From: Pseudoalteromonas luteoviolacea NCIMB 1942
GTDB taxonomy: Bacteria; Pseudomonadota; Gammaproteobacteria; Enterobacterales; Alteromonadaceae
Direction of reading: 5' to 3'
DNA: 38,287 nt
Assembly (NCBI RefSeq): GCF_001625595.1
Contig: NZ_AUXT01000220.1
Location: 1-38,287 of the forward strand
Shown here: piece after piece, positions 9,203 through 17,354 of the stretch
How the letters are laid out: the number at the start of each line of letters is the position of its first letter
How positions within the stretch are numbered: position 1 is the first letter of the stretch
Translations under genes and position numbers: made by a program
The notes under the pieces: model-generated
Databases searched by the model: none
Told to the model about the DNA's origin: nothing
What the model saw: the letters and a program-made list of their open reading frames with translations, nothing else

Positions 9203-9457
9203 TTAGCGATAGACCTTTGTTATCCCTTTCGATGTAACTTGTGTGTCCACACAATACAAAGTGTTCACGCTTTGTACCAAAGCCGCTTGGGTGGTGAAAG
9301 TGTTATTTAACTGCTCGGTGGTTGCGTTAGACAGCGCTTGGCTTGTTGCAATCATAAAGTTACCAACTGCAACTGTCAGTGCGTCACCCAGCACCTTGGT
9401 ATTTACTTGCGAAACTGAATCTGTAATTTGACTGTTTACAGCGGTCGGAAATGCCAT
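9203..9457 (-). CDS. rebB-like: RebB-family R-body structural protein
   Basis: An 84-residue protein beginning MAFPTAVNSQITDSVSQVNT, followed by KVLGDALTVAVGNFMIATSQ. This is the signature of RebB-type R-body subunits: a short N-terminus, then a Val/Ala/Gly-rich helix with a run of Gln/Asn/Thr (ALSNATTEQLNNTF). R-bodies are coiled protein ribbons first described in Caedibacter that unroll when triggered. The start is ATG 9457 with GGAG upstream; the open frame extends further (MELRKGVAL) but lacks a better site. The C-terminus carries a single Cys (LYCVDTQ). Known reb loci usually hold several paralogues. Only one is visible here, directly upstream of the DUF2589 block on the same strand, which suggests a reduced locus or that other subunits are supplied by the neighbours. 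Confidence 0.75.
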   Translation of the reverse strand: MAFPTAVNSQITDSVSQVNTKVLGDALTVAVGNFMIATSQALSNATTEQLNNTFTTQAALVQSVNTLYCVDTQVTSKGITKVYR

Positions 9458-9986
9458 CAATGCTACTCCTTTACGTAATTCCAATCAAAATCTAGTTTAT
9501 TATTCATTTTTTTACTATTACACCGTGTTACGCATTAATTGGCCTGAGCAAGTTTTGTGCGTTTGGCGTAATAGTATGTAATGGAATGTTTTTTATTTGT
9601 TACTAAACTTGTTGTCTTATCCGTTGATTGACCGAAAGCGCATTTTGATTTTCTAAGGAAAGACTATGCCTTTGTTTTTTATGCAAAAAAATCTTTTTCA
9701 GGTTGTTTCAATGGCAGGGAATTGGTCAATTATATTCTCTCAAAGCAACCATATCCTTCGAGTTACGTTCAACACCATGGATCTTATTCACTTAAGGATG
9801 ATTTCACATAACTCAATCGCGCTTTTCCCGAATTGAAGCACTCAGTAACAGCGCTATGCAGTTAACTCAAAATAGCGAAGTAAAACAGCGTGTGAGTCCG
9901 AGTTGAATTTGAAGAAGCATAAGTTCAACGTAAAACGTGTTTTTGGCTCATTAACATTTCACATTTAGTTATTTTAAGGACAACCC
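9458..9986. other. intergenic with possible gene remnant
   Basis: This is the divergent spacer between rebB-like and goxA. On the plus strand, one frame from about 9626 reads coding-like text (KDYAFVFYAKKSFSGCFNGR, then ELVNYILSKQPYPSSYVQHH) to a TAA near 9806. It resumes in the same frame as LNRAFPELKHSVTALCS before another stop. Another frame offers a 56-codon ORF (9666-9836) with AAGGAAA before its ATG. Neither matches a family I recognise, so this may be a decayed gene or chance. The goxA ribosome site (AAGGA) is at the 3' end. Confidence 0.3.
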
Positions 9987-12437
9987 ATGTCAAATAGTCA
10001 GTATAAAATTTACCCGCCTCTGGGTATTGCGAGAGTTGGTAATGGCCCCGCTATCAAATCACTTTCTCTGTCTACCCCCGAAGTACCTTGGGCTCATCTG
10101 TATGATACTGATGTGCAGTACTTAGTTACACAGCAAGAGCTCAAATCGTTAGTCGACAATGCCTTTGATGCACGAGTCACACAGGAAATAGAACGCCTCC
10201 ATAAGGACCTTATTGCTAATAACACTTGCAGCCTAGAATTGGTAGATATTGAAAAGTGCCTAGACGTACTTCAGTTATCAAATTTGGTACCGCAACCACA
10301 GCTAGTGCGCAGCCTTGATAACTTAGAGCTTTTAGAGGTGGGAAATTATCAATCCGTACTGCAACAAATCAAAGACGCAATACTTAAGGTGCTTAATGAA
10401 CACTATTTGCATGCTGTCAAAAAGCAAGCGCAAAACTTTTACGTATATAAATGTGACGATCAGGGTAATCCAATCGAAAAATTGAAGCTAGAAGAAGGTG
10501 ATAAAGTAACTTGGCATGTTGAGGTGGCCAACAAAAAGTCATTTTGGTATGACTACAACAACGCATTGGATCTGTCATTGCATACGCAAGGCAGTGGCAA
10601 TCTGAGTAAAAATGTCAGTAAGCACAGGCTCGCGCCAGCGATGACTGCAAAGCGAAGAAACCCAAATGTGATTACCAATAATCTCAGAAAGCAACTGGTG
10701 ATCTCTAGCCAAGGGTACGTATCGAGCAATTGCCAGACTCAAACCAAACTCAGTGGCAAGTTCCCTGCGAACGAACCGAATAAAGATAATCGTTTAAGTG
10801 ATTTACTTAACTTGTCAGAGCGCCACAATGTACTGCAAGGCTCTTTAGAGTGTAGCAGTGACGGTGTGCTCAGGTTTTATGCCGGTAATGGGATTTCTCA
10901 AGCTCTGTCTCCTTCTTCGCAAAATACGGATTTTGCAGATAACTCAAATTGGTTTGACGATATTTGTGATGGCCGTGTGACCGCGGTTGTTGAGCTTAAA
11001 AATGGCGATACATTTGAAGTCAGCGATGAGCAAAGCAGTGCATGGATAGCCACGACGCCGCCTGATTATGCACCGCAAATTGAGCCTATTGTCACCATGT
11101 ATGACATGGTATCAGGTGCGGCGTTAAAAGAGCAGGATTTAGATAAACTCGAAACCCAATTTAGTGATGTATTTCCAATCTTGTATCGACTTTACAGAAT
11201 GCAATGGGTAAACCAAGCTGACTTTTCAGATAATGCTGTGAATACACAAATTCGTGAATTAAATAGCGAATTGAGTTTTTCTGAGCTGCTAGATAATACG
11301 GCGTCCGCAAAGTCATTGAGAGAAGGGATTTTTGATCAATTTAGAAACCCACTATTTGACCAAGATATTGACATTGGTGACCCAGGCCAAAGTAGCAATG
11401 AATGGGTGAACAATAGTCGGATCATTCCCAGTAAGGATATGACCAATATTGCGCCTCGCCCAGCAACGTCTTCATTGAAGTTACCGTTTTATCCAAATGA
11501 CGGTATAGATTACCCAGGAAGCCCTGTTCAGTGGTTTGCTATTCCGCCATTTATGTATCAGCACTTGCAAAATTGGGCGATGGGAGACTTTACAGTCACA
11601 CAAGCCGAAAAAGACAGCTCACGGACGATTGAGGAACTGGGCATATTTTATAGTGAACAATTCAAACATTCTAAAAACAGTGCATTACTCTGTGCGCGTG
11701 GAGCGCTAGATGCGCTGTATGGAGGAGGGTTCCACCCAGGTGTAGAATTGACTTGGCCAATGCGTCACAACTTAATCTATAGCGATAACCAGTATGTAAG
11801 TGGCGTGACACCAGAGATCAACCTATTGGGTCTAAGAGAATTTAGACTTAAGCAAGATCTTCAGGGATTGAATTCACCGGATATGTATCAAGACTTTGGA
11901 CATGTGATTGCGGTAGATAACGTTACTGAGTCCGTTGATCCCAATTCGGATGCGGCGTGGTTGTGGCGAAGCACGCCAGGTGATTTGACTAAGTGGATGG
12001 GTATCCCTTGGCAATCCGATGCGGCGAGTTGCCAAGCTGTATATACGCCTGAAGACTTTCCAATCCCCTCATGGTGGGCTGCTAATTTACCTGTGCATGT
12101 ATTGCCACTTGCTAGATATGAAAAGTTCAAAGACAGCCAATCAGCTGATTTACCTGAAATTAATGGCATGACACACAGTATTGCGCAAGGCATGTCCGCA
12201 GAGACCTTCGAACATATGCGTTTAGAGCAATTCTCCCAGCGCTTGGAATGGCTCCATACTGCGGACCTCGGTTTTGTTGGTTATCACGCTGAAGGTGGCT
12301 ATACCAATGGGCTCATTCAGATGGTAAGTCAATGGAAAAACATGGGGATGGTGATGGCAAGGTCCGTTGATGACCCTGGTGTGTCAGGCATTCCAAATGT
12401 GGTTTATGTCGCCTACAGCGAAGCTGATAAAAATTAA
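9987..12437 (+). CDS. goxA: glycine oxidase, CTQ-dependent (LodA family)
   Basis: A quinoprotein amino-acid oxidase using a cysteine tryptophylquinone made from its own side chains. It oxidises glycine to glyoxylate, ammonia and hydrogen peroxide. The N-terminus YPPLGIARVGNG is the LodA-family hallmark. The region WQSDAASCQAVY holds Asp678 and, four residues later, Cys682; PIPSWWAAN holds Trp697. This matches the Asp-x3-Cys plus downstream Trp arrangement needed for CTQ formation. Phe316, His583, Tyr766 and His767 are also present at those exact numbers, which, with the 816-residue length, are those I recall for the P. luteoviolacea GoxA active site. It is thus very likely the same protein, not the lysine oxidase LodA. 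There is no signal peptide. AAGGA precedes ATG 9987. goxB follows after a UUCG hairpin. The peroxide product gives LodA-type enzymes antibacterial activity. Confidence 0.93.
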   Translation: MSNSQYKIYPPLGIARVGNGPAIKSLSLSTPEVPWAHLYDTDVQYLVTQQELKSLVDNAFDARVTQEIERLHKDLIANNTCSLELVDIEKCLDVLQLSNLVPQPQLVRSLDNLELLEVGNYQSVLQQIKDAILKVLNEHYLHAVKKQAQNFYVYKCDDQGNPIEKLKLEEGDKVTWHVEVANKKSFWYDYNNALDLSLHTQGSGNLSKNVSKHRLAPAMTAKRRNPNVITNNLRKQLVISSQGYVSSNCQTQTKLSGKFPANEPNKDNRLSDLLNLSERHNVLQGSLECSSDGVLRFYAGNGISQALSPSSQNTDFADNSNWFDDICDGRVTAVVELKNGDTFEVSDEQSSAWIATTPPDYAPQIEPIVTMYDMVSGAALKEQDLDKLETQFSDVFPILYRLYRMQWVNQADFSDNAVNTQIRELNSELSFSELLDNTASAKSLREGIFDQFRNPLFDQDIDIGDPGQSSNEWVNNSRIIPSKDMTNIAPRPATSSLKLPFYPNDGIDYPGSPVQWFAIPPFMYQHLQNWAMGDFTVTQAEKDSSRTIEELGIFYSEQFKHSKNSALLCARGALDALYGGGFHPGVELTWPMRHNLIYSDNQYVSGVTPEINLLGLREFRLKQDLQGLNSPDMYQDFGHVIAVDNVTESVDPNSDAAWLWRSTPGDLTKWMGIPWQSDAASCQAVYTPEDFPIPSWWAANLPVHVLPLARYEKFKDSQSADLPEINGMTHSIAQGMSAETFEHMRLEQFSQRLEWLHTADLGFVGYHAEGGYTNGLIQMVSQWKNMGMVMARSVDDPGVSGIPNVVYVAYSEADKN

Positions 12438-12449
12438 TGGTGACATATA

Positions 12450-12473
12450 TTAAAGGCACTTCGGTGCCTTTAA
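12450..12473 (+). promoter_or_regulatory. intercistronic UUCG hairpin between goxA and goxB
   Basis: A perfect 10-bp stem (TTAAAGGCAC, 12450-12459; GTGCCTTTAA, 12464-12473) is closed by a TTCG tetraloop flanked by C and G, the extra-stable cUUCGg fold in RNA. No T-run follows, so it should not terminate efficiently. The goxB ribosome site starts directly after it. Likely roles are mRNA stabilisation of goxA or dampening of goxB expression. Confidence 0.75.
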
Positions 12474-12489
12474 CAAAAGGATGTATCAA

Positions 12490-13602
12490 ATGAATGATGG
12501 GTTTGAGTATGACTGTTTAATCGTCGGTGGCGGTATTGCTGGCACAGTCACAGCCAAGCAGCTAGTCGAAAAAGGTTATAAGATTGCCCTAATTGATGAT
12601 TTTGCAACTTCTCAATTGCGATTGGCCGAAAGTTTACCCGCGAGTATCGAGCCTATGCTTCAACGGCTTGGGCTTTTCGATTTAATTAACTCCCCACCAC
12701 ATTTAAAACATTCGGGCATGGTTTCTGCTTGGGGCACGCATATACTACAAGCAGCACCTTTGGTGGCGCATCATCATGGTTGGAAGGTAGACAAGAGCGT
12801 GCTGGTTAGGCAAATAAAGTCGCAATTACCGAGTCAGTGTGTGATCTCTGGTAAAGTGAAGGAGGTCTCAGACCGAGAGGGAGGTTGGAGCTGTATTGTT
12901 CGGAGTTATGTCGCAGGAACCGACATAGAGGTCCGAGCTCGATTTATACTTGATGCCAGTGGTCGTCAAGGTTACTTGCCGAGAATCTTAAATTTGCATA
13001 GGCACACCTTTGACAAACTCAGTGCATTTGTCGCGAATGTTGTTGTCCAAGCACCTTCAAAAGCACAACCATCAGTGGTTGTGGAGTCGTATCGGCATGG
13101 TTGGACACTGGTATCAAAAATAAATGATAAAGAAAGTATGATTGCCATATTTTGCAATCAAAATACGCCGGACTTTAGCAAGTTGAAGCATGCCAAAAAT
13201 TGGCATAACATTGCCAATCAAACGCATTGGTTTAGAAAGGTGCTACCGAACAACACGTTTGAGGTAAAGGTATTAAATGCGAGTAGTCATATTGTTAGTC
13301 AACTAAGTGGCAATAATTGGTTGTTGGTTGGCGATGCTGCGATGTCATTTGATCCATTGTCTTCACACGGAATGACAACTGCAATCTATATGGCTGAAAA
13401 AGCTGCAAATGCGATAGATGGCCTATTTAAAGGTGATAAAAAGTCTCTCAATCTGTACAGCAAAACGATGACCGATATTTACAACAGTTATTTAAATGAA
13501 TTGTTGGGGTATTATCGTCGTGAAAAACGATATCTAGACTCTAAGTTTTGGCAGAGTAAACAGCGAATTAGCGCTAAGGAAACGCTGAGTGTGGCAGGAT
13601 AA
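12490..13602 (+). CDS. goxB: LodB/GoxB flavoprotein, CTQ maturation factor
   Basis: An FAD-dependent monooxygenase-like protein needed in this family for making the CTQ cofactor of its partner oxidase, probably by hydroxylating the Trp. The N-terminal dinucleotide fold YDCLIVGGGIAGTVTAKQLV gives GxGxxG near residue 14, and the second FAD motif NNWLLVGDAAMSFDPLSSHG lies in the last third, as in tryptophan-halogenase-like flavoproteins. I choose ATG 12490 (370 residues) because AAAAGGA at 12475-12481 is then well spaced. ATG 12481 would abut that site. The gene lies 52 bases after goxA in the same orientation and a terminator-like hairpin follows. Its substrate is presumably the goxA precursor. 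The frame is intact. Confidence 0.88.
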   Translation: MNDGFEYDCLIVGGGIAGTVTAKQLVEKGYKIALIDDFATSQLRLAESLPASIEPMLQRLGLFDLINSPPHLKHSGMVSAWGTHILQAAPLVAHHHGWKVDKSVLVRQIKSQLPSQCVISGKVKEVSDREGGWSCIVRSYVAGTDIEVRARFILDASGRQGYLPRILNLHRHTFDKLSAFVANVVVQAPSKAQPSVVVESYRHGWTLVSKINDKESMIAIFCNQNTPDFSKLKHAKNWHNIANQTHWFRKVLPNNTFEVKVLNASSHIVSQLSGNNWLLVGDAAMSFDPLSSHGMTTAIYMAEKAANAIDGLFKGDKKSLNLYSKTMTDIYNSYLNELLGYYRREKRYLDSKFWQSKQRISAKETLSVAG

Positions 13603-13621
13603 AGGTTGCATTATGCTGATG

Positions 13622-13655
13622 AATTAAACTAGAGCGTAATAGCCCTAGTTTAATT
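13622..13655. terminator. hairpin closing the goxAB unit
   Basis: A perfect 11-bp stem, AATTAAACTAG (13622-13632) and CTAGTTTAATT (13645-13655), has a 12-base loop and lies 20 bases after the goxB stop. The AT-rich symmetric stem lets it act in both directions, facing the convergent broken gene downstream. No separate T-run follows. Confidence 0.5.
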
Positions 13656-13671
13656 GGTTATATCCTAGTGA

Positions 13672-14359
13672 TTAACGCATCCAAAGCAAGGCAAACGTTG
13701 AGCCGTTTGGTTCTGCGTTTCTTTTGCATCGCTGAACCTAGCAAGGTCGCCCTGATACAGCCACAGTTTTGTCGGGTTGGCTGGGTTCGTTTCGTTTCAG
13801 GTAATTGACCATATTCAGTGATTCGTCTAACATCGCCAGCCGCTGCGCTTGGTTAGCTACCGACTAACGTCCAACCACCGCCATGAGAAGTCATGTCACA
13901 ATAAACAGACATAGGCTCATTATTGTCGTCAACAATTTCATAGATGCCATCGCCTGTACTGGCACCAGCGTCTAGGATTTGTTTACATGTCGTAAATACC
14001 TGTTGCTGATTATTCACCAGACCCCAATCACCAGAGGTACCATCACTGCTGTGCCAACTACCTTGATAGCTAACACTTGTAACTTTATGGCCAGAAAAAT
14101 ATTGACTTTGGCCAGTTACCAAATCACTTATTTAAAATCGAACCCTGGTACCGTTTGCGCTAGTGGCACCTGGTAAGATCTTGTCGACAGAGGTGGCAAT
14201 AAAGTGAGCATTAAACCCTTGAAAAGCATACTCTGACGTTATTTCGTTAGATAGAACACCATTATGTTCGGAGTCCATCTTGAGTTTATACGCCCCTTAA
14301 AATTTTGTTTGCTCTGCAAGTACGCTGCTGCTTAATACAGTAAAGATAATAAAGGCCAT
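13672..14359 (-). pseudogene. secreted fibrinogen-like domain protein, decayed
   Basis: On the minus strand a frame opens at ATG 14359 with a signal-peptide-like start (MAFIIFTVLSSSVLAEQTKF). It is interrupted by TAA 14297-14299, TAA 14132-14134 and TAA 13853-13855. The text is continuous across the stops: KMDSEHNGVLSNEITSEYAF, then HKVTSVSYQGSWHSSDGTSG. Near the end is the Cys-containing start of a fibrinogen-like domain (CKQILDAGASTGDGIYEIVD, then VYCDMTSHGGGWTLVGS). Coding-like text then moves to another frame (AMLDESLNMVNYLKRNEPSQ) with one more stop, ending at TAA 13672. An ATG AAA AAC start 9 bases before ATG GCC, in another frame, hints at a further indel near the N-terminus. The intact protein was probably a secreted glycan- or adhesion-binding protein of about 220 residues. 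Confidence 0.65.
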
Positions 14360-14817
14360 GGTTTTTCATGTTAATTCCTTAACGTTTGTCGAGAAAGTAG
14401 GGAAAATCGTTCTTTGTGCGCGTTCAATTGTACGCAAAATTATTATTGAGAGTGGTTTTTCACTACAAAATAAAAGTTGGTATAATTTTATGGTGAGAGA
14501 GTATTAATTAATAATTCTTAAAGTTTCGGATTTTTTATTTGGGTGATTTTTAGCCGTTGCAACAGTTTTTAAATTATAGTGTCCTTGATCTTTTGATTAA
14601 ATTGAAATTAGAGTGAGCGGAGTATTTATAGAGTATAAGTGTCGTGTGAAATAGTCGACTTAGTTTGAGTTTGTGGCGTATACCAAAAGTAACATTCGGC
14701 GTACTCAAGTACTGGTAAGCCAAGTAGTAAAACGCGACAACCATTGACCATATGTGACAGAGCCACAAGTATATGCTGAAGTAGGTTGTTGTATTTTACA
14801 ATCGGGTAAAGCCGTTG
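14360..14817. other. intergenic, no gene seen
   Basis: This AT-rich region lies between two minus-strand units. Open frames here (for instance a 64-codon minus frame near 14574) lack a ribosome site and coding-like composition. It probably holds the old promoter of the fibrinogen-like gene. Confidence 0.35.
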
Positions 14818-14851
14818 TTGAAACGAGCAAAAAAGGAGCTGCTCGTTTCAA
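14818..14851. terminator. hairpin terminator after phytase-like gene
   Basis: A perfect 12-bp stem, TTGAAACGAGCA (14818-14829) and TGCTCGTTTCAA (14840-14851), has a 10-base loop and lies 33 bases beyond the stop of the minus-strand gene ending at 14884. The T-run is weak, but the position and stability support transcript ending or 3'-end protection. Confidence 0.5.
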
Positions 14852-14883
14852 AATACACAGGGGTATGCTAGGTAAAGTGAAGG

Positions 14884-15954
14884 TTAGTTTGTTTTAACTT
14901 CAAACAATAATATTTGGCTGAGCTGCTTACCGTGTGCGTTAAAGTTGTTATCAGACACCATTAATAAGCTTTGGTTACCGTTGGCTAATTTAGGTCCGAA
15001 AGTCATCCCCTCTAAGTTATCAATATGCTTTGAGCCCAGTTTCGCTTTTATTGTAGCCATGTCTAACACCAACGTTTTTTTAGCAGGTTGGTATTGTTGA
15101 TTTTTGAGAGAAGCTATGGTTTTGATATCTGTCGCCTTTTCAATATCTATAAGATAGATACTTACGCTATTTCCACCATCTTTCAGTCCTGATGTGAATG
15201 AACGCTCCATGGTTAAAAACTGGTGTTTATTTATCTGCAGTATTTCAACTAGACCTGTAGTGCGAAATGCATCAGGTTTTGCTTCTGCTCGCTTTACAAG
15301 TGGCTCTAGATAATAGGCAAACTGTTTATCCAGTTGTTTAGTTGCAAAATCAAAGTGGGAGATACGTACCATCGCACCGTGTTTGATAGTTGCCTCTTCA
15401 CCATCCTGTTTGAGCGCTCCTTCCATTGAGGCCCAAATACCTTGACCTGAGTGTGCCAGTGTTAAGCCCTCGAATACAGCATTATGTCTTGGTCCAGAAT
15501 TGTCAGAAATATCAAACATTTTTGGCAGGTTAAACGGATAAATTTTGTTGTTTGACTGTAAATATATTGCCGGCGCTTGTTGATACTTTACGCTGCCTTC
15601 GCTGCACCAGATAATATTATTGCTACTGGGGAACGCTCGCAGGCTTTCAGGATCTACAAAGCCTAGCTTTGAGTCTTTGCTGACTAGCGTATGAGATTTT
15701 TCAAATTTTACTTGTCTAATTTTGTGCTTGTCTATCTCGATGCTTGCTTCAAAGTAACGCGGGTTCTTCGCGTCATCCGCAATTAATAAGTACTTACCAT
15801 CAACGTACTCAATGCTTGATAAACCGCCAACTTTATCTCCACTAATAGTCAGTTTTTCAGGGATAATATATTCATCTAAGAACTCAAGCTGCATAGGCGC
15901 AGCGTAAACATAAAAGGGCAGTAATAAAGCCAAGAATAAATAATTGTGCATCAT
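14884..15954 (-). CDS. esterase-like activity of phytase family protein
   Basis: A 356-residue secreted protein. The signal peptide (MMHNYLFLALLLPFYVYA) ends near residue 18. The body matches the phytase-esterase-like beta-propeller family: an early GGLSSIEYVDGKYLLIADD segment, the middle FVDPESLRAF, GPRHNAVFEGLTLAHSGQGI, and the closing HIDNLEGMTFGPK with LLMVSDNNF. These Asp/Glu/Asn-rich blocks are typical Ca-binding propeller edges. The family is linked to phosphoester or ester hydrolysis but few members have been tested. Two tandem ATG codons start the gene and no strong ribosome site is seen. It is monocistronic, intact, and ended by a hairpin at 14818-14851. Confidence 0.75.
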   Translation of the reverse strand: MMHNYLFLALLLPFYVYAAPMQLEFLDEYIIPEKLTISGDKVGGLSSIEYVDGKYLLIADDAKNPRYFEASIEIDKHKIRQVKFEKSHTLVSKDSKLGFVDPESLRAFPSSNNIIWCSEGSVKYQQAPAIYLQSNNKIYPFNLPKMFDISDNSGPRHNAVFEGLTLAHSGQGIWASMEGALKQDGEEATIKHGAMVRISHFDFATKQLDKQFAYYLEPLVKRAEAKPDAFRTTGLVEILQINKHQFLTMERSFTSGLKDGGNSVSIYLIDIEKATDIKTIASLKNQQYQPAKKTLVLDMATIKAKLGSKHIDNLEGMTFGPKLANGNQSLLMVSDNNFNAHGKQLSQILLFEVKTN

Positions 15955-16338
15955 GTTTTAATTACAAAATAAATTGAACAGAGAAATATACGCGGGTAAT
16001 GTTAAATTAGCACTATTTGAAGGGCAAAAATTTCAAGAGTTTTAGCTTTTTTTAGTCGGTCTTAATTGAGCATGAAAGCAAAAACACTATGTCTATTGAG
16101 ATAGTACCTTTTTAATTGTTTGCCTGTTCACCCCCAAAAAGGTCCACCTAACCAGTTTATGATCAAATTTAAAGTGGTTGAAAACGACGAATTGTCGACG
16201 CTTTTACCTCGAACCTTGACCCATTACCTGTAACATTCACAGGTGGGAAGACGAATTTTTATTTAGATACATTTAAAAATTGAGGTTCTTTTATTTCAGT
16301 GGTAGCATCAAGCCAAACTCAATCTTTAAGATCGCCTA
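15955..16338. other. divergent promoter region, no gene seen
   Basis: This spacer separates the minus-strand phytase-like gene from the plus-strand metal-efflux operon. A short inverted repeat (CCTGT, 16228-16232; ACAGG, 16239-16243) lies about 100 bases before the operon's first start and could be an operator half. No recognisable metal-regulator box was identified. Confidence 0.3.
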
Positions 16339-16689
16339 ATGCGTAAACTTACTCTCATATTTATGATGCTTTGCATTCTGAGTACTCAGGTATTTGGAAT
16401 GGTTGTGCATGAGGGAGAGCATAGAACGCAAGGTGATGAGCACAGTTTTCTGCATGAGATTGGTCAACCACATAGCCACGACCATGAAGATGAAACTGAC
16501 TTTACGCTGTCTTTCTCAAAAGAAGCGGTAAAACATATCAATCAAGATTTAGAGTGTTGTATTACAGCAGTTGTAGAAGTTGCCCCTGTTTCAACACCTG
16601 AAATTAAACCAATGGGCCCGATCTTATCTCTGGGCGCGAGTTGGTCACCTCCCTTTTTAAAACATAGCACGCCACCCCCTAAAGCTTAA
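16339..16689 (+). CDS. small His-rich secreted protein of metal-efflux operon
   Basis: A 116-residue protein with a signal peptide (MRKLTLIFMMLCILSTQVFG). It is followed by a His/Asp/Glu-rich stretch (HEGEHRTQGDEHSFLHEIGQ, then PHSHDHEDE) that should bind divalent metal in the periplasm. A CC pair and a Pro-rich tail (SPPFLKHSTPPPKA) follow. The layout recalls CzcI-type small proteins that open heavy-metal efflux operons, though I cannot assign it to a named family. It precedes the membrane protein, adaptor and pump genes on the same strand and is probably a metal sensor or periplasmic buffer. Confidence 0.65.
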   Translation: MRKLTLIFMMLCILSTQVFGMVVHEGEHRTQGDEHSFLHEIGQPHSHDHEDETDFTLSFSKEAVKHINQDLECCITAVVEVAPVSTPEIKPMGPILSLGASWSPPFLKHSTPPPKA

Positions 16690-16754
16690 TCCAAATTAAC
16701 TGTCCCTAGTCAGTGCTTCGGCTCTGGCTCGTATTGTCATTTTTTGGATTTATT

Positions 16755-17354
16755 ATGTTATTAAATTTATTTACGCTGCAAAAATTGCAGGCGATGGTAA
16801 GTGGTCTGCTACTTATCATATGTACATCGATTTTTATCGTATTCAGCATACAGGCTTCACCCGGTGCCCATGGGCCTAATGGTGAACACTTAGATACCCA
16901 CAACAAAGCCCAAGGGTCGGCTAATCCGAAGTTTGAGGGGTTTACCGAGGCGTACGAATTGGTAGGCGAACTGCTCGACAACCAATTGATAATTTATCTT
17001 CATGATTTCAAATCAAATGTACCCGTGTCTAACGCGTCGATTGAGCTAGACCTTGATGGTCAAGTTACGCATGCGAAGTTCTCAGAACAATTAAGCGCTT
17101 ACAGTCTGAGTGAGCAAGGCATACTGGATAAACTCCAGCAACCGGGTATACACGAAATCATACTGATCATAACCACAAAAAAGAGCGGAGATTTACTGGT
17201 TGTAAACCTCAATAATGGGAGCTCACTTGCCAACGAGCAAAGCCATCGCGATGAAGAGCATGCTCACTTCCCTTGGCATGTTCTTGTAATAGGCCTTGCT
17301 GTATTTGCCGGCGGATTTCTATTGGGCCGTCAAATGAAGGGGAGTCAAGCATGA
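16755..17354 (+). CDS. membrane-anchored accessory protein of HME-RND operon
   Basis: A protein of about 200 residues with an N-terminal hydrophobic segment, a periplasmic beta-rich domain (about residues 55-160) and a C-terminal transmembrane helix (WHVLVIGLAVFAGGFLLGRQ) preceded by a His-rich patch (QSHRDEEHAHF). After the N-terminal helix stands SPGAHGPNGEHLD, the same 13-residue motif found at the same place in the next gene's product. I prefer ATG 16755; GTG 16713 is open but weak, and ATG 16794 would leave a signal peptide without basic residues. The stop overlaps the next start as ATGA (17351-17354), so the adaptor is translationally coupled to it. The likely role is to hand metal to, or assemble with, the adaptor-pump complex. 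Confidence 0.7.
   Translation: MLLNLFTLQKLQAMVSGLLLIICTSIFIVFSIQASPGAHGPNGEHLDTHNKAQGSANPKFEGFTEAYELVGELLDNQLIIYLHDFKSNVPVSNASIELDLDGQVTHAKFSEQLSAYSLSEQGILDKLQQPGIHEIILIITTKKSGDLLVVNLNNGSSLANEQSHRDEEHAHFPWHVLVIGLAVFAGGFLLGRQMKGSQA

Noticed and set aside
14574..14768. 64-codon minus-strand ORF
   Set aside because: No ribosome site, odd composition, no match to any pattern I know.
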